DNA of 64,000 bases from Myroides sp. NP-2 (GCF_014145665.1 NZ_JACHTD010000015.1:1-64000), one strand, 5' to 3'. Numbered from the stretch's first letter, positions 51,348 to 61,186 are shown. Numbers and translations are program-made. The notes: generated by a model not told the origin, from the sequence alone.

Positions 51348-52217
51348 TCATTTTCTTCTAAATTCATCTGGGGCAACGCCAATATGCTTTTTAAAGAACC
51401 TCGAAAAGTAGGAGTTGTCTTTAAAATTCAATTGATAGGCAATCTCACTAGCGGAGAGGTTGGTGTGAATTAATAGTCGCTTGCACTCAATCAAGATGCG
51501 ATCTCGGATCATATCTCCCGCAGACTTATTTTTTATTTTTTGGCAAAGTGCATTGAGGTAATTAGGCGTAACCAAGAGTACTTTTGCGTATTCCTTAGGA
51601 AATCGATATTCATAAAAATGCTTGTCAATTAGGGATTCAAATGATTTGATTAGCTCATTGGATTTTAAATTGTTGGTTGATCCTATTGCGTTCTTGTCGA
51701 TTTCTTTTTTGCAGAGTAGGAGCACTTCTAAGAGATAAGTGCGAAGGAGATTGATGTATTCTCCATTTTCCGTTTCGTATTCTTGCAGCATGCGATCCAT
51801 GGTCAATTGAACCCAGGTACTGAGTTCTTCCTCTAAGCCGAGTAGATGATGGGAAGTAAAACGCCTGAAAAAAGGCAAGTCGTGCACAAAGAGGTGGTCC
51901 GATACAAATTGTGTGATAAAACTAGGGGTAAAGCTCAGCACATATCCTTGTGTGGTCGTATTATACGTCCAGCTGTGTTGTTGCCATGTGTTTAAAAAGA
52001 TAATATCTCCTTTTTTTACTTCATACGCTTGTAAATCGATGTATTGTATACCCGTTCCTCCTGTGATGTAAATAATTTGAAAAAAATCATTCTTATGCAT
52101 TTTAGTCGAATAATTATTCAAATGCTGTAAGGTGTGTTGCAGCTTTTTAATAATAAAATCTTTTCTTTCTCCCTTGCTCGTAAATAATCCTTGATTGTTT
52201 AAAACCCCATTGTACAT
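51348..52217 (-). CDS. AraC family transcriptional regulator
   Basis: This 289-residue regulator has an N-terminal cupin-like sensor domain (about 40-110; FFQIIYITGGTGIQYIDLQAYEVKKGDIIFLNTWQQHSW) and a C-terminal double helix-turn-helix (about 190-289; YRFPKEYAKVLLVTPNYLNALCQKIKNKSAGDMIRDRILIECKRLLIHTNLSASEIAYQLNFKDNSYFSRFFKKHIGVAPDEFRR). The ligand and targets are unknown. It is convergent with menC across the heptamer array and read in the same direction as the fad operon 250 bases upstream, from which a terminator separates it. A similar AraC protein is encoded at 62441. Confidence 0.88.
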   Translation of the reverse strand: MYNGVLNNQGLFTSKGERKDFIIKKLQHTLQHLNNYSTKMHKNDFFQIIYITGGTGIQYIDLQAYEVKKGDIIFLNTWQQHSWTYNTTTQGYVLSFTPSFITQFVSDHLFVHDLPFFRRFTSHHLLGLEEELSTWVQLTMDRMLQEYETENGEYINLLRTYLLEVLLLCKKEIDKNAIGSTNNLKSNELIKSFESLIDKHFYEYRFPKEYAKVLLVTPNYLNALCQKIKNKSAGDMIRDRILIECKRLLIHTNLSASEIAYQLNFKDNSYFSRFFKKHIGVAPDEFRRK

Positions 52218-52390
52218 TTCATCTATTTTATTTAGTATGCTAAAGATAAATTTATTGCTTTAAATAAGATGATTTATTGATTATTTTAGTATTTTTTTAT
52301 AAAAAACATGCATAATGCATGGGTTTTTGGGTAAATTAATTCTTTGTTTATTGTATGAAGTATAATAGTTTGTTTGTTTATTAAACAAAT

Positions 52391-52438
52391 CAAAAAGACC
52401 GCCCTTTCACAAAGTGGAAAGAGGCGGTCTTTTTTTTT
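52391..52438. terminator. Terminator of the fad operon (bidirectional)
   Basis: AAAAAGACCGCC and GGCGGTCTTTTT form a strong stem with an inner CTTTC/GGAAAG pairing and T-runs on both sides. It ends the minus-strand fad operon. Confidence 0.88.
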
Positions 52439-52466
52439 AACAAACTAAACCAATCGTTTGTTTTCG

Positions 52467-54260
52467 TTAGAAAACATATTCGTTAGCGTCTATTACTTTT
52501 TTAGCAATAGATTCGCGCAATGCGTTTACATTTGGTAGATTAACGTATTTGGTAAATCTTCTTAGTCCCATGAGCATGATGCGTTGTTCATCACCTTCAG
52601 CAAAAGAAGCGATTCCCTCTTTCCCTTTTTGTGCAACAATGTCTACTGCGTGGTATAAGTAGAGTTGGGCCATGGCAATTTCCTCTTTCACTTGTTGTTC
52701 TCCTTTTGTTTTTGCCAATTTTTCCGTTCTTAGGATGGCACTTTCTGCCATGTAGATTTCGATCATCATGTCTGCAGCTGCCATCATCAGGGCTTGGTGT
52801 TTTTCTAACTCAGGTCCAAATTTTTGAACAGCACTTCCTGCAACCATCAAAAAGGCTTTTTTCAGCTTTTCAATCATTTCTTTTTCTTCGGCGAAGAGTT
52901 CGGAATAATCAGGGGTATCAAAACTAGGGATACTCATTAATTCATCGGCTACTTGCATAGCGGGAGTCAATAAGTCTACGTGTCCTTTCATTGCTTTTTT
53001 GATTAACATCCCCACAGCTAGCATGCGGTTGATCTCGTTTGTTCCTTCGTAAATACGAGAAATACGAGCATCTCTCCACGCGCTTTCCATCGGTGTATCT
53101 TCAGAGAATCCCATTCCCCCAAAGATTTGGATTCCTTCATCCGTACACGCTTGCACGTCTTCCGAAACCGCTACTTTCAGGATAGAGCACTCAATGGCAA
53201 ACTCTTCTACGCCTTTTAATTCAGCCTCTTGGTGTGTATTTCCTTCGGCTATGCGCTGTTGAATTCTCTTTTCGATACTTCCAGCCGCACGGTAAGAAGC
53301 TGATTCTCCTACATAAGCGTTAGTAACCATCTCTGCAATTTTTGTGCGAATTGCACCAAAAGAAGAAATAGGCACTTTAAACTGAATGCGCTCATTGGCG
53401 TATTTTACAGCTTCTGTTATTAAACGACGCTGTGAGTCCAAACAAGCAGCAGCTAATTTAATACGACCCACGTTTAAGGCGTTCATGGCAATTTTAAATC
53501 CATTGCCGCGTTCAGAAAGCATATTTTCAACAGGTACTTTGGTTTCGTTAAAAAACACTTGACGGGTAGAGGACGCTCTAATTCCCAGCTTGTGTTCTTC
53601 TTCACCCAAAGAGATCCCGTTAGACGGATCGTTCTCTACGATAAAACCGGTGATGTTCTTATCGTCTTCAATACGGGCAAATACGATGAAAACATTACAG
53701 AATCCCGCGTTGGAAATCCACATTTTTTGCCCTGTAATAGAGTAGTAGGTACCGTCTTGTGATAGCACGGCTTTTGTTTTTCCTGAGTTAGCATCAGATC
53801 CCGCGTCTGGCTCTGTCAAACAGTATGCGCCAAACCATTCCCCGCTCGCTAATTTAGGGACGTATTTTTTCTTTTGTTCTTCATTTCCGTATAAGGTAAT
53901 TGGCATGGTTCCAATTCCTGTGTGAGCCCCAAAAGCCGTTGAAAAAGAACCTGTTGCGCCTGAGATATAGTCACACACGAGCATCGTCGAAACAAATCCC
54001 ATGCCCAATCCGCCGTAAGCTTCTGGTACAGCAACGCCTAATAGACCAAGCTCACCCGCTTTTTGCATGCATTCTTTTGTGAAGGCATAATCTTTATTTT
54101 CAAAGCGATCTTTGTGTGGCCACACTTCTTTGTCGATAAATTCCTTTACCGAGTCACGCATCATAATTTGTTCTTCTGAAAAATCTTCCGGAGTAAAGAT
54201 ATTTTCGCTTTGGGTTTCTTTTATTAAGTATTGACCTCCTCTTGTTATAGCTGTATTCAT
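52467..54260 (-). CDS. fadE: Acyl-CoA dehydrogenase
   Basis: This FAD enzyme introduces the trans-2 double bond into acyl-CoA, the first step of beta-oxidation. The 597 residues have the acyl-CoA dehydrogenase N-, middle and C-domains: YCLTEPDAGSDANSGKTKA and GQKMWISNAGFCNVFIVFARI for FAD binding, and RDARISRIYEGTNEINRMLAVGML with the catalytic-base Glu region. A further ~150-residue C-terminal helical domain (about 435-597) is as in longer bacterial members. It is the last gene of marR-fadN-fadA-fadE. This gene order matches the Bacillus fadNAE type; E. coli FadE is a different, larger protein, so the symbol follows the Bacillus use. Confidence 0.88.
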   Translation of the reverse strand: MNTAITRGGQYLIKETQSENIFTPEDFSEEQIMMRDSVKEFIDKEVWPHKDRFENKDYAFTKECMQKAGELGLLGVAVPEAYGGLGMGFVSTMLVCDYISGATGSFSTAFGAHTGIGTMPITLYGNEEQKKKYVPKLASGEWFGAYCLTEPDAGSDANSGKTKAVLSQDGTYYSITGQKMWISNAGFCNVFIVFARIEDDKNITGFIVENDPSNGISLGEEEHKLGIRASSTRQVFFNETKVPVENMLSERGNGFKIAMNALNVGRIKLAAACLDSQRRLITEAVKYANERIQFKVPISSFGAIRTKIAEMVTNAYVGESASYRAAGSIEKRIQQRIAEGNTHQEAELKGVEEFAIECSILKVAVSEDVQACTDEGIQIFGGMGFSEDTPMESAWRDARISRIYEGTNEINRMLAVGMLIKKAMKGHVDLLTPAMQVADELMSIPSFDTPDYSELFAEEKEMIEKLKKAFLMVAGSAVQKFGPELEKHQALMMAAADMMIEIYMAESAILRTEKLAKTKGEQQVKEEIAMAQLYLYHAVDIVAQKGKEGIASFAEGDEQRIMLMGLRRFTKYVNLPNVNALRESIAKKVIDANEYVF

Positions 54261-54289
54261 GATTTATTTTTTTTAGGGTTAATAGATGG

Positions 54290-55471
54290 TTATAGCAATT
54301 CGTATATTCCGGCGGCTCCTTGACCTGTACCCACACACATGGTTACCATACCGTATTTAGAGCCTCTGCGTTTCATTTCGTCAAACAATTGAACGGATAA
54401 TTTAGCTCCCGTACAGCCTAGAGGGTGTCCAAGTGCAATAGCACCACCATTGACGTTTACGATAGCCGGATCAATGTTGAGCTCTCGGATTACAGCTAAA
54501 GACTGAGAGGCAAAAGCCTCGTTTAATTCGATCAAGTCGATGTCTTTCAATTGTAATCCTGCTTGTTTTAGCGCTTTGGGAATAGCTTTAATCGGTCCAA
54601 TTCCCATGATACGTGGTTCAACACCTGCGGCCGCATAGTTGACCATGCGCGCAATAGGCTCAATATTTAGTTCTTTGACCATTTCTTCTGACATCACCAT
54701 CACAAAAGCGGCTCCATCACTCATTTGGGAAGAGTTCCCCGCTGTTACAGATCCGTCAGCAGCGAATACAGGTCTCAATTTAGCGAGTGCTTCAATTGAT
54801 GTTCCCATACGCGGTCCTTCATCTTGGGTCACCGTATAGGATTTGCTTTCTCTTTTGCCTTTTTCATTGACAAATACTTCATCAACCGTAATAGGTACAA
54901 TTTGATCGGCAAATTTCCCATCTGCAATTGCTTTTAATGCCTTCATATGGGAGTGGTAGGCAAACTCATCCTGATCCGCACGAGAGACGTTAAACTGATT
55001 GGCTACGGCTTCTGCTGTAAGTCCCATTCCCCAGTAATAATCCTCATGCCCCGCTTTGGCTACCCCGTAATCTGGTGTGGGTCTATATCCTCCCATGGGA
55101 ATATAACTCATGCTTTCCGCACCACCTGCGATGATGCAATCCGCCATACCAGCCTGAATTTTAGCCACCGCCATTCCGATGGTTTCAATTCCAGAGGCAC
55201 AGTAACGGTTAACCGTTACCCCAGGAACATCGTCTACTTTTAATCCCATAAGCGAGATCAAACGCCCCATATTTAAGCCTTGTTCCGCTTCGGGCATTGC
55301 ATTTCCAACCATGACATCGTCTATGCGTGTCTTGTCAAATTCAGGCAGGGCCTTCATCAAATATTCGATGGTTTCTGCGGCTAGCTCATCGGGTCTTTTA
55401 AAGCGAAAGACACCGCGAGGAGCTTTTCCAACAGCTGTTCTATATCCTTTTACTATATATGCAGTTTTCAT
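54290..55471 (-). CDS. fadA: Acetyl-CoA C-acyltransferase (3-ketoacyl-CoA thiolase)
   Basis: The thiolase splits 3-ketoacyl-CoA to acetyl-CoA and a shortened acyl-CoA, the last step of beta-oxidation. The 393 residues show the active Cys in [14 protein letters not shown] near residue 90, [13 protein letters not shown], the NEAFA segment, the His in [16 protein letters not shown] and the second Cys in [18 protein letters not shown]. Length and motifs are standard. It lies between fadN and fadE with gaps of 22 and 29 bases. Confidence 0.93.
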   Translation of the reverse strand: MKTAYIVKGYRTAVGKAPRGVFRFKRPDELAAETIEYLMKALPEFDKTRIDDVMVGNAMPEAEQGLNMGRLISLMGLKVDDVPGVTVNRYCASGIETIGMAVAKIQAGMADCIIAGGAESMSYIPMGGYRPTPDYGVAKAGHEDYYWGMGLTAEAVANQFNVSRADQDEFAYHSHMKALKAIADGKFADQIVPITVDEVFVNEKGKRESKSYTVTQDEGPRMGTSIEALAKLRPVFAADGSVTAGNSSQMSDGAAFVMVMSEEMVKELNIEPIARMVNYAAAGVEPRIMGIGPIKAIPKALKQAGLQLKDIDLIELNEAFASQSLAVIRELNIDPAIVNVNGGAIALGHPLGCTGAKLSVQLFDEMKRRGSKYGMVTMCVGTGQGAAGIYELL

Positions 55472-55493
55472 GTTTTTGTAATTAGTGGGTTAG

Positions 55494-57899
55494 TTAGTTT
55501 CTCAAAGGTTTACCTGTTTTTAGCATATGTTGAATACGCTCTAAGGTTTTGCGCTCTCCGCATAGCGATAGGAAGGCTTCTCTTTCTAGGTCCAGTAAGT
55601 ATTGTTCAGAAACAAACGTAGCTTCTGACAAGTCTCCACCAGCCATCACATACGCCAGTTTATTGGCAATTTTGTGATCGTGTTCGGAGATGTACTTTCC
55701 AGCCATCATACTGTCTGTTCCAACGTAGAACATACCCAACGCTTGACGACCTAACACTTTGATGTCTTTGCGCTTAACCGGCTGTGTGTAGCCTGCTTGT
55801 GCAAGTACCAGCGCTTCGCGCTTCGCTTGTGCCAGTTGCAAGTCCTTATTAACTACCACCACGTCTTTGCCGCGCTGAAGAATGTTGAAATCGAAGGCCT
55901 CTTCCGCTGAAGTCGCTACTTTGGCCATTCCAATCGTTAAGAAGTGCTCCTGTAGGGTGTTGAGTTCAACGTCGTTTTTGCGGTATAAGTCGGACGCTCT
56001 CAGGGTCATTTCCTTCGATCCTCCGCCACCAGGGATTAAACCAACTCCAAATTCAACTAGCCCAATATAAGTTTCTGCCGCTGCGACAACTTTGTCTGCG
56101 TGTAAGCTCAACTCACATCCACCACCAAAGGTCATGCCGTGGGGAGCTGCTACAACAGGAATAGCTGAATAGCGCATTTTCATCATGGTGTCTTGGAACA
56201 TTTTGATGGCGATGTTCAATTCATCCCAATCTTGTTCCGCAGCCATCATAAAAATCATCATCAAGTTGGCTCCGACAGAAAAGTTAGATCCTTGGTTTCC
56301 AACAACTAATCCCTCGAAGTCTTGTTCTGCAATTTCAACCGCTTTGTTTAGTCCTGCTAAAACCCCACCGCCAATCGTATTCATCTTGGAGTGGAATTCT
56401 AAGTTTACAATTCCGTCGCCTAAATCGAGTAGGGTAGCCTCGCTATTGCCCCATACTTTATTCGTTGAGCGGATGTTGTTTAAAACAATAAAAGCATCTT
56501 GCCCAGGAATAGCCTCATATGCTTTGGCTTGCTGGTTGTAGAATAGTTTTTTGCCATTTTCTAATTTGTAGAAATTCGTTGCTCCAGTAGCTGCCAGTTC
56601 TTTTACCCAGGCTGCTACTTGGTAGCCTTCTTTTTCAACTAAATCAATTCCCTTTTGAATACCCAAGACATCCCAGGTTTCAAACGGACCGTATTTCCAC
56701 GCATAACCCGTACGCATAGCGTCGTCAATAGAATACAGCGTATCAGTAATTTCGGGAACGCGTTGAGAAACGTAAGCAAATAAAGAAGCGAAATGCTTGC
56801 GCATTAATTCACCTGCTTTTCCTTGATCAGCAAGAACTACTGACCATTTTGCTTTTGTGCCACCTGCTTGATTCGCCGTTTCAATCACTTCGATTTTCGC
56901 GCGCTCAAGCGGTCTATAAGTTAAGGTGTTTAGATCTAAGGCAAAACGATTGGTTTTTCCCTCTTTATCCACCTCTTTGTAGTAAAATCCTTTTCTTGTC
57001 TTATCGCCTAAGAATTTGTTCTCAAGCAAGAAATTTAGCGCTTTATTGTCTTTGATATCTTGAATCATCGCATCGTCGGGACAGTTTTGTTTTAACCCCA
57101 TGGTTACGTTAATTGCTGTATCTAAGCCAACTAAATCCCCAAGTTTGAAGGTTCCCGTTTTTGGACGACCCAAGAAAGAGCCCGTAAGTGTATCTGCTTC
57201 TTCTATAGTTAATCCAATTTCCTGTGCCAATTGCATCACCATCGCCATGGAGTATACCCCAATTCTGTTTCCGATGAAACCTGGAGTATCTTTACACAAT
57301 ACAGGGGTTTTACCTAAGTATAAACGCGCATACTCCTGGAAAAAGCTAAGTACTTCAGGAGCAGTATGTGGTCCGGGAATAATTTCAAATAAAGGCAAAT
57401 AGCGCGGGGGATTAAAGAAGTGTGTCCCGCAGAAGTGTTGTTGGAAATCTTGCGAACGCCCTTCTACCAAGAGTTTCATGGGAATTCCAGATGTATTCGA
57501 AGTAATTAAAGTGCCAGGTTTTCTGTATTTTTCGATATTTTCAAAAACAGATTGCTTGATATCTAGTCGCTCTACAACGACTTCGATGATCCAATCTACC
57601 TCTTTGATTTTCGATAAATCATCCTCGAGGTTCCCTACAGTGATACGGCTGGCAAAGCGAGGCGTATAAATAGGGGCGGGTTTTGATTTTAGCGCGTTTG
57701 TTAAATGAGTCTGTGCAATTTTATTGCGAATGCCACGATCATTTAAGGTTAAGCCTTTTTTCTCTTCCTCTGGAGTTAAAGCATTGGGAACAATATCCAT
57801 TAACAATACCTCAACACCAATATTGGCAAAATGACATGCAATAGCTGATCCCATAACGCCTGAACCAATTACAGCCACTTTTTTAATTCTTCTTTTCAT
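55494..57899 (-). CDS. fadN: 3-hydroxyacyl-CoA dehydrogenase / enoyl-CoA hydratase fusion
   Basis: This 801-residue bifunctional enzyme has an NAD-binding 3-hydroxyacyl-CoA dehydrogenase half first (Rossmann loop GSGVMGSAIACHFANIG at 12-28, CGTHFFNPPRYLPLFEII, GFIGNRIGVY) and an enoyl-CoA hydratase/isomerase half at the C-terminus (about 480-760; NLEFHSKMNTIGGGVLAGLNKAVEIAEQDFEGLVVGNQGSNFSVGANL, PHGMTFGGGCELSLHAD, VGLIPGGGGSKEM). The dehydrogenase-first order is that of Bacillus FadN, the reverse of E. coli FadB. Together with FadA and FadE it gives a complete beta-oxidation cycle. The first gene of the operon is the MarR regulator 51 bases upstream. Confidence 0.9.
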   Translation of the reverse strand: MKRRIKKVAVIGSGVMGSAIACHFANIGVEVLLMDIVPNALTPEEEKKGLTLNDRGIRNKIAQTHLTNALKSKPAPIYTPRFASRITVGNLEDDLSKIKEVDWIIEVVVERLDIKQSVFENIEKYRKPGTLITSNTSGIPMKLLVEGRSQDFQQHFCGTHFFNPPRYLPLFEIIPGPHTAPEVLSFFQEYARLYLGKTPVLCKDTPGFIGNRIGVYSMAMVMQLAQEIGLTIEEADTLTGSFLGRPKTGTFKLGDLVGLDTAINVTMGLKQNCPDDAMIQDIKDNKALNFLLENKFLGDKTRKGFYYKEVDKEGKTNRFALDLNTLTYRPLERAKIEVIETANQAGGTKAKWSVVLADQGKAGELMRKHFASLFAYVSQRVPEITDTLYSIDDAMRTGYAWKYGPFETWDVLGIQKGIDLVEKEGYQVAAWVKELAATGATNFYKLENGKKLFYNQQAKAYEAIPGQDAFIVLNNIRSTNKVWGNSEATLLDLGDGIVNLEFHSKMNTIGGGVLAGLNKAVEIAEQDFEGLVVGNQGSNFSVGANLMMIFMMAAEQDWDELNIAIKMFQDTMMKMRYSAIPVVAAPHGMTFGGGCELSLHADKVVAAAETYIGLVEFGVGLIPGGGGSKEMTLRASDLYRKNDVELNTLQEHFLTIGMAKVATSAEEAFDFNILQRGKDVVVVNKDLQLAQAKREALVLAQAGYTQPVKRKDIKVLGRQALGMFYVGTDSMMAGKYISEHDHKIANKLAYVMAGGDLSEATFVSEQYLLDLEREAFLSLCGERKTLERIQHMLKTGKPLRN

Positions 57900-57950
57900 A
57901 TGTTTATATAATTCCTATGGTTAATACTTCGTTTTAGTTGATGTTAGCCC

Positions 57951-58391
57951 TTACTTTTTAGAATCAAAAATTGCTTTGTCCGCAATGAGTTGATTGATGG
58001 TTTCAGTAACCGTGATAAAGTTGGCAATTTGCTCTTCTGTTAGGTATTTGCGGATCGTTTCATTGAAGCGCTTCACTTTCTCTTTGGAAAGCTCCCTTTT
58101 TTCTATACCCAATGGCGTAAGCTTTATAATAACGCCTCGACCATCATGAGGATTTTTTTCTCTCGTGATTAATCCTTTCTCTTCCATCTTTTTTAGCGTA
58201 CGAGTTAAACTCGTCGCTTCCATGCCCATACTAGGCCCTAATAACGTAGAAGGAGTACCCTGTTTATCAATACTCAAAAGAGCAAAAGCCAACGACATGG
58301 TTGCATCGTATTTCGCTGCTTCTTCATTGTACATTCTAGCTACGGCTTGCCATGTTGCCCTTAAAGTATAGTCAATTGTTTTGTCCTTCAT
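57951..58391 (-). CDS. MarR family transcriptional regulator of the fad operon
   Basis: This 146-residue winged-helix regulator has the core LLGPSMGMEATSLTRTLKKMEEKGLITREKNPHDGRGVIIKLTPLG (about 55-100), with the recognition helix and the DxRG wing typical of MarR. Flanking helices form the dimer. It heads the beta-oxidation operon, and a palindrome overlapping its own promoter suggests it represses itself and the fad genes until an acyl-CoA ligand binds, as FadR-type MarR proteins do elsewhere. The ligand is inferred, not seen. Confidence 0.85.
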   Translation of the reverse strand: MKDKTIDYTLRATWQAVARMYNEEAAKYDATMSLAFALLSIDKQGTPSTLLGPSMGMEATSLTRTLKKMEEKGLITREKNPHDGRGVIIKLTPLGIEKRELSKEKVKRFNETIRKYLTEEQIANFITVTETINQLIADKAIFDSKK

Positions 58392-58408
58392 TTCAAGTTG
58401 GTTAAACT

Positions 58409-58416
58409 CAAATATA
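58409..58416 (-). promoter_or_regulatory. -7 promoter element of the marR-fad operon
   Basis: TATATTTG on the minus strand, 17 bases before the MarR start codon. Confidence 0.65.
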
Positions 58417-58427
58417 GTAAAAAATAA

Positions 58428-58439
58428 TATGCACGCATA
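58428..58439. promoter_or_regulatory. Candidate MarR operator
   Basis: TATGCACGCATA, a TATGC-n2-GCATA palindrome, covers the -33 region of the TATATTTG promoter (12 bases upstream of the box). Binding there would block transcription of marR and the fad genes. Confidence 0.5.
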
Positions 58440-58652
58440 CTATTTGAAAGAAAATTTTTAGGTTCACTGTATTTCATTCGGTATATCGGTTTGTTTTTTT
58501 TTAGGTTAACTCCTTCTAAGTTAGTGAATTATTTTTAGGTAACGCTGGATTAAGTAGATTAAAAAATTGCGATATGCGAATAAAAGGCGTTGGGATTGTA
58601 AAAAAGCAAGGATAAAATAGTAGAAAAAGCAAGGGATTGGCTTTATAAAGAG

Positions 58653-58660
58653 TATCTTTG
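58653..58660 (+). promoter_or_regulatory. -7 promoter element of the GNAT gene at 58712
   Basis: TATCTTTG, 51 bases before the ATG. The sequence between here and the divergent marR promoter shows nothing else that I can support. Confidence 0.5.
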
Positions 58661-58711
58661 AAACCTCAGTTTTGATCAGTTGTAAATAAATCAATTATAA
58701 TTTTTTTTAGC

Positions 58712-59479
58712 ATGAATCCAACTCCATTTTCTTTTATAAGGACATCAAAAACGTATTTACCCCAATATGATGTACTACTAGAAAAAGTTTATGCTTACAG
58801 TGTTTGGCCTGCGTTTATTTTACAGGATCAGGTCAACCTTACCTATTGGGAAGAGTTATATGTAGAGTTTCCCTTGTATCAGTTTTTCATGATGGACGGA
58901 CAAGAGGTGGTGGGCAATGGCAATTGTGTGCCTTTGAGTTTAACGCCTGAAGAGCTGCTTCACTTACCTGATGAAGGATGGGATTGGGCCTTAGCGCGCG
59001 CTTTTCTCGATAAAAAAGCGGGTAAACAACCCAACACATTATGTGCCTTGCAAATAGGGGTGAATCCTGCCTATCAAGGACGTGGAATCAGTCAGTATTT
59101 GGTGCGTTTTATGAAAGCTATTGCTCAGGAGCAGCGATTTAACCATTTTATTTTGCCCATCCGACCAACAGCTAAGCATCGTTATCCGCTTCAAGACATG
59201 GAAGAGTATATCAAGTGGAAGGATGAAAAAGGACAAGCTTTTGATCCTTGGATTCGCACCCATGAAAAAAATGGGGCTAGGGTGATTAAAGTATGCCCTA
59301 AAGCCATGTATGTGGAGGGGAGTGTTCAGGAATGGGAGCAATGGACGCAGCGTTCTTTTCAATCGTCAGGACACTATGTTGTAGATTTTGCCTTAAACCC
59401 AATCGAAATAGACCTTGTAAACAACAAAGGGATTTACGTAGAACCCAATGTTTGGATGCAGTACACCCTAAGTAAATAA
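58712..59479 (+). CDS. GNAT-fold acetyltransferase-like protein
   Basis: This 255-residue soluble protein has a GNAT core in the middle: YQFFMMDGQEVVGNGNCVPL, then CALQIGVNPAYQGRGISQYLVRFMKAIAQ, where QGRGIS is the acetyl-CoA-binding loop near residue 128. Residues before and after this core are longer than in small GNATs; the last third (DFALNPIEIDLVNNKGIYVEPNVWMQYTL) is beta-rich. I do not recognise the subfamily and cannot name a substrate. It lies divergent from the marR-fad operon and is closed by a strong terminator. Confidence 0.7.
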   Translation: MNPTPFSFIRTSKTYLPQYDVLLEKVYAYSVWPAFILQDQVNLTYWEELYVEFPLYQFFMMDGQEVVGNGNCVPLSLTPEELLHLPDEGWDWALARAFLDKKAGKQPNTLCALQIGVNPAYQGRGISQYLVRFMKAIAQEQRFNHFILPIRPTAKHRYPLQDMEEYIKWKDEKGQAFDPWIRTHEKNGARVIKVCPKAMYVEGSVQEWEQWTQRSFQSSGHYVVDFALNPIEIDLVNNKGIYVEPNVWMQYTLSK

Positions 59480-59483
59480 TACC

Positions 59484-59518
59484 AAAGACTCCCTTTTGCT
59501 GGGGAGTCTTTTTTTTTT
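59484..59518 (+). terminator. Terminator of the GNAT gene
   Basis: AAAGACTCCC and GGGAGTCTTT pair around a short loop, followed by a long T-run. Confidence 0.88.
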
Positions 59519-59796
59519 AGCTAATGGAGAAAAATGAGGGTTAAATAATTTCGTCCTCCCGTTTTGTTTATATCTAAATTTAATATAATTTTAGTTAATT
59601 ATTGTGAAATGCTTATAGGGCTAAAGCAGTGTTGTTTTTTGTTGTTTCTTATTTTACTAAAAAAGCGAATTATATCTAACCATATAACAGTTTGAACAGT
59701 AAATGCGTATTACAGGAGATAAGCCGTTAGCTTTAGCAGTAAGCAAGCATGGTACACCAATTATTTCGCACTAACTACGTATTAAATCTCGATGAA
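59519..59796. other. Intergenic stretch upstream of the glycosidase gene
   Basis: AT-rich. No TAnnTTTG box was found at a good distance; the promoter of the glycosidase gene remains unplaced. An in-frame ATG at 59749 would lengthen the next protein by 16 residues before the signal peptide and is less likely. Confidence 0.35.
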
Positions 59797-61137
59797 ATGC
59801 ATGTAAAAAAAACTGTATTAAGCGCTATTTTGGCTTGTTTTGTCAGTCCGTTTAGCTATTCTCAAGACCCCGTTCGCGTCTTGCCTATATTTGATAAAAT
59901 TGTATTTTATGACGGGTATGCTAGTCCTACAGCGGAGGAGTTGCCTCCGGGAATTGTAAAACTCAGCAATTCCCTCTATGCAAAAAAATTAGCAGATTCA
60001 GAACGACAAGCGATTTTGTCGACTATGGAGGTCGAGGTGACAATAGGAGCGCGCTGTGATAATTACGATCGCATTGGTGGTGTTTTTCTTTCTTTAGTGC
60101 CCAAAGGAGAAACATTGACGGATCAAAACAAACAGACAATTGAGATTGGGCGTTTCATTACGCCATTTATGAATAAGAATAGACAACCACTGGAAGTGCC
60201 TTATACTTTTGACTTGACGCATTTAGTGCCCTTGTTCAAAGATGCTGCCTATGAAACCTATGATTTTTGGGTGGAGTTTAACGTATTTGGCGTGCCTTAT
60301 GCCGCCAATGTAGAAGTTAGTGGTTGTGCGGGAAGAACAGATGTATTTGAAGGATCTTTAGCTATTAAAACACAAGATAACGGCAGCGTGTTAAACACCT
60401 TTTATTTAGAGCCTTTAGCTAGTAGAGCGTCGTTTAACAATTACAATGCTACCGATGTGGAGGGCACAACGACCAAACTATATCAATTTACATTAGAGGA
60501 AGATATAAACGAAGCCTACTTTCATTTGATTACCTCGAATCACGGAGCTAATAATGGAGGAGAAGAGTACATTCGCCGAACGCATCAGGTTTATTTGGAT
60601 GGGGCTTTAATCGAAACCTATAAACCAGGGGGCAAATCATGTGAGCCGTTTCGCGTTTTCAATACACAGGCAAATGGAATTTACGGTCAGCGACCAAGAA
60701 CAGAAGCCGATTGGGCGAGTTGGAACAACTGGTGTCCTGGGGATGTTATTCCCAATCGCGTAATTAGGTTGGTCGATTTAACAAGAGGAACACATGAGTT
60801 TAAAATTACAGTACCCGATGCGCGTTTTATAGATAAACAAGGTGATTTTCCCTTGTCTCTTTTCTTTTATGCAACAGGGGTAGACGGGGTATTGTCTACA
60901 GATAGCTTTGAGCAAGTAAGCTACAACGTCTATCCGAATCCTTCACAAGAACTAGTGTATATACGTTCAGAAGTTGCAGTAGAATCGCTTGTTTTATACG
61001 ACATGAAAGGAACAGTTCTCCTCACTGCGGAACAGGTCAATCAATTGGATATCGGGCATTTATCATCAGGCAAATACGTGCTAAAGCTCGTTTTTGAAAA
61101 TGGGATGACCACAACAGAAAACATCGTTAAAAAGTAG
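59797..61137 (+). CDS. Secreted PNGase F-like peptide-N-glycosidase with type IX secretion tail
   Basis: This 446-residue exported protein has a signal peptide (residues 1-23, ending SYSQ). Residues 75-180 resemble the N-domain of Elizabethkingia PNGase F: RCDNYDRIGGVFLSL, where Asp91 matches catalytic Asp60, then TIEIGRFITPF. Residues 225-360 resemble its C-domain: SNHGANNGGEEYIRRTHQ, with Glu256/257 matching Glu206, and NWCPGDVIPNRV. Residues 374-446 are a Por-type C-terminal sorting domain (VYPNPSQELVYI...TTENIVKK). The enzyme would remove N-glycans from glycoproteins outside the cell after passing through the type IX system. The third catalytic residue (Glu118 in PNGase F) could not be placed with certainty. 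Confidence 0.8.
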   Translation: MHVKKTVLSAILACFVSPFSYSQDPVRVLPIFDKIVFYDGYASPTAEELPPGIVKLSNSLYAKKLADSERQAILSTMEVEVTIGARCDNYDRIGGVFLSLVPKGETLTDQNKQTIEIGRFITPFMNKNRQPLEVPYTFDLTHLVPLFKDAAYETYDFWVEFNVFGVPYAANVEVSGCAGRTDVFEGSLAIKTQDNGSVLNTFYLEPLASRASFNNYNATDVEGTTTKLYQFTLEEDINEAYFHLITSNHGANNGGEEYIRRTHQVYLDGALIETYKPGGKSCEPFRVFNTQANGIYGQRPRTEADWASWNNWCPGDVIPNRVIRLVDLTRGTHEFKITVPDARFIDKQGDFPLSLFFYATGVDGVLSTDSFEQVSYNVYPNPSQELVYIRSEVAVESLVLYDMKGTVLLTAEQVNQLDIGHLSSGKYVLKLVFENGMTTTENIVKK

Positions 61138-61186
61138 TTTTACTCGCTTTTATGCAACTGTTTTGTTGCAAAAGTTGCACCTATAG

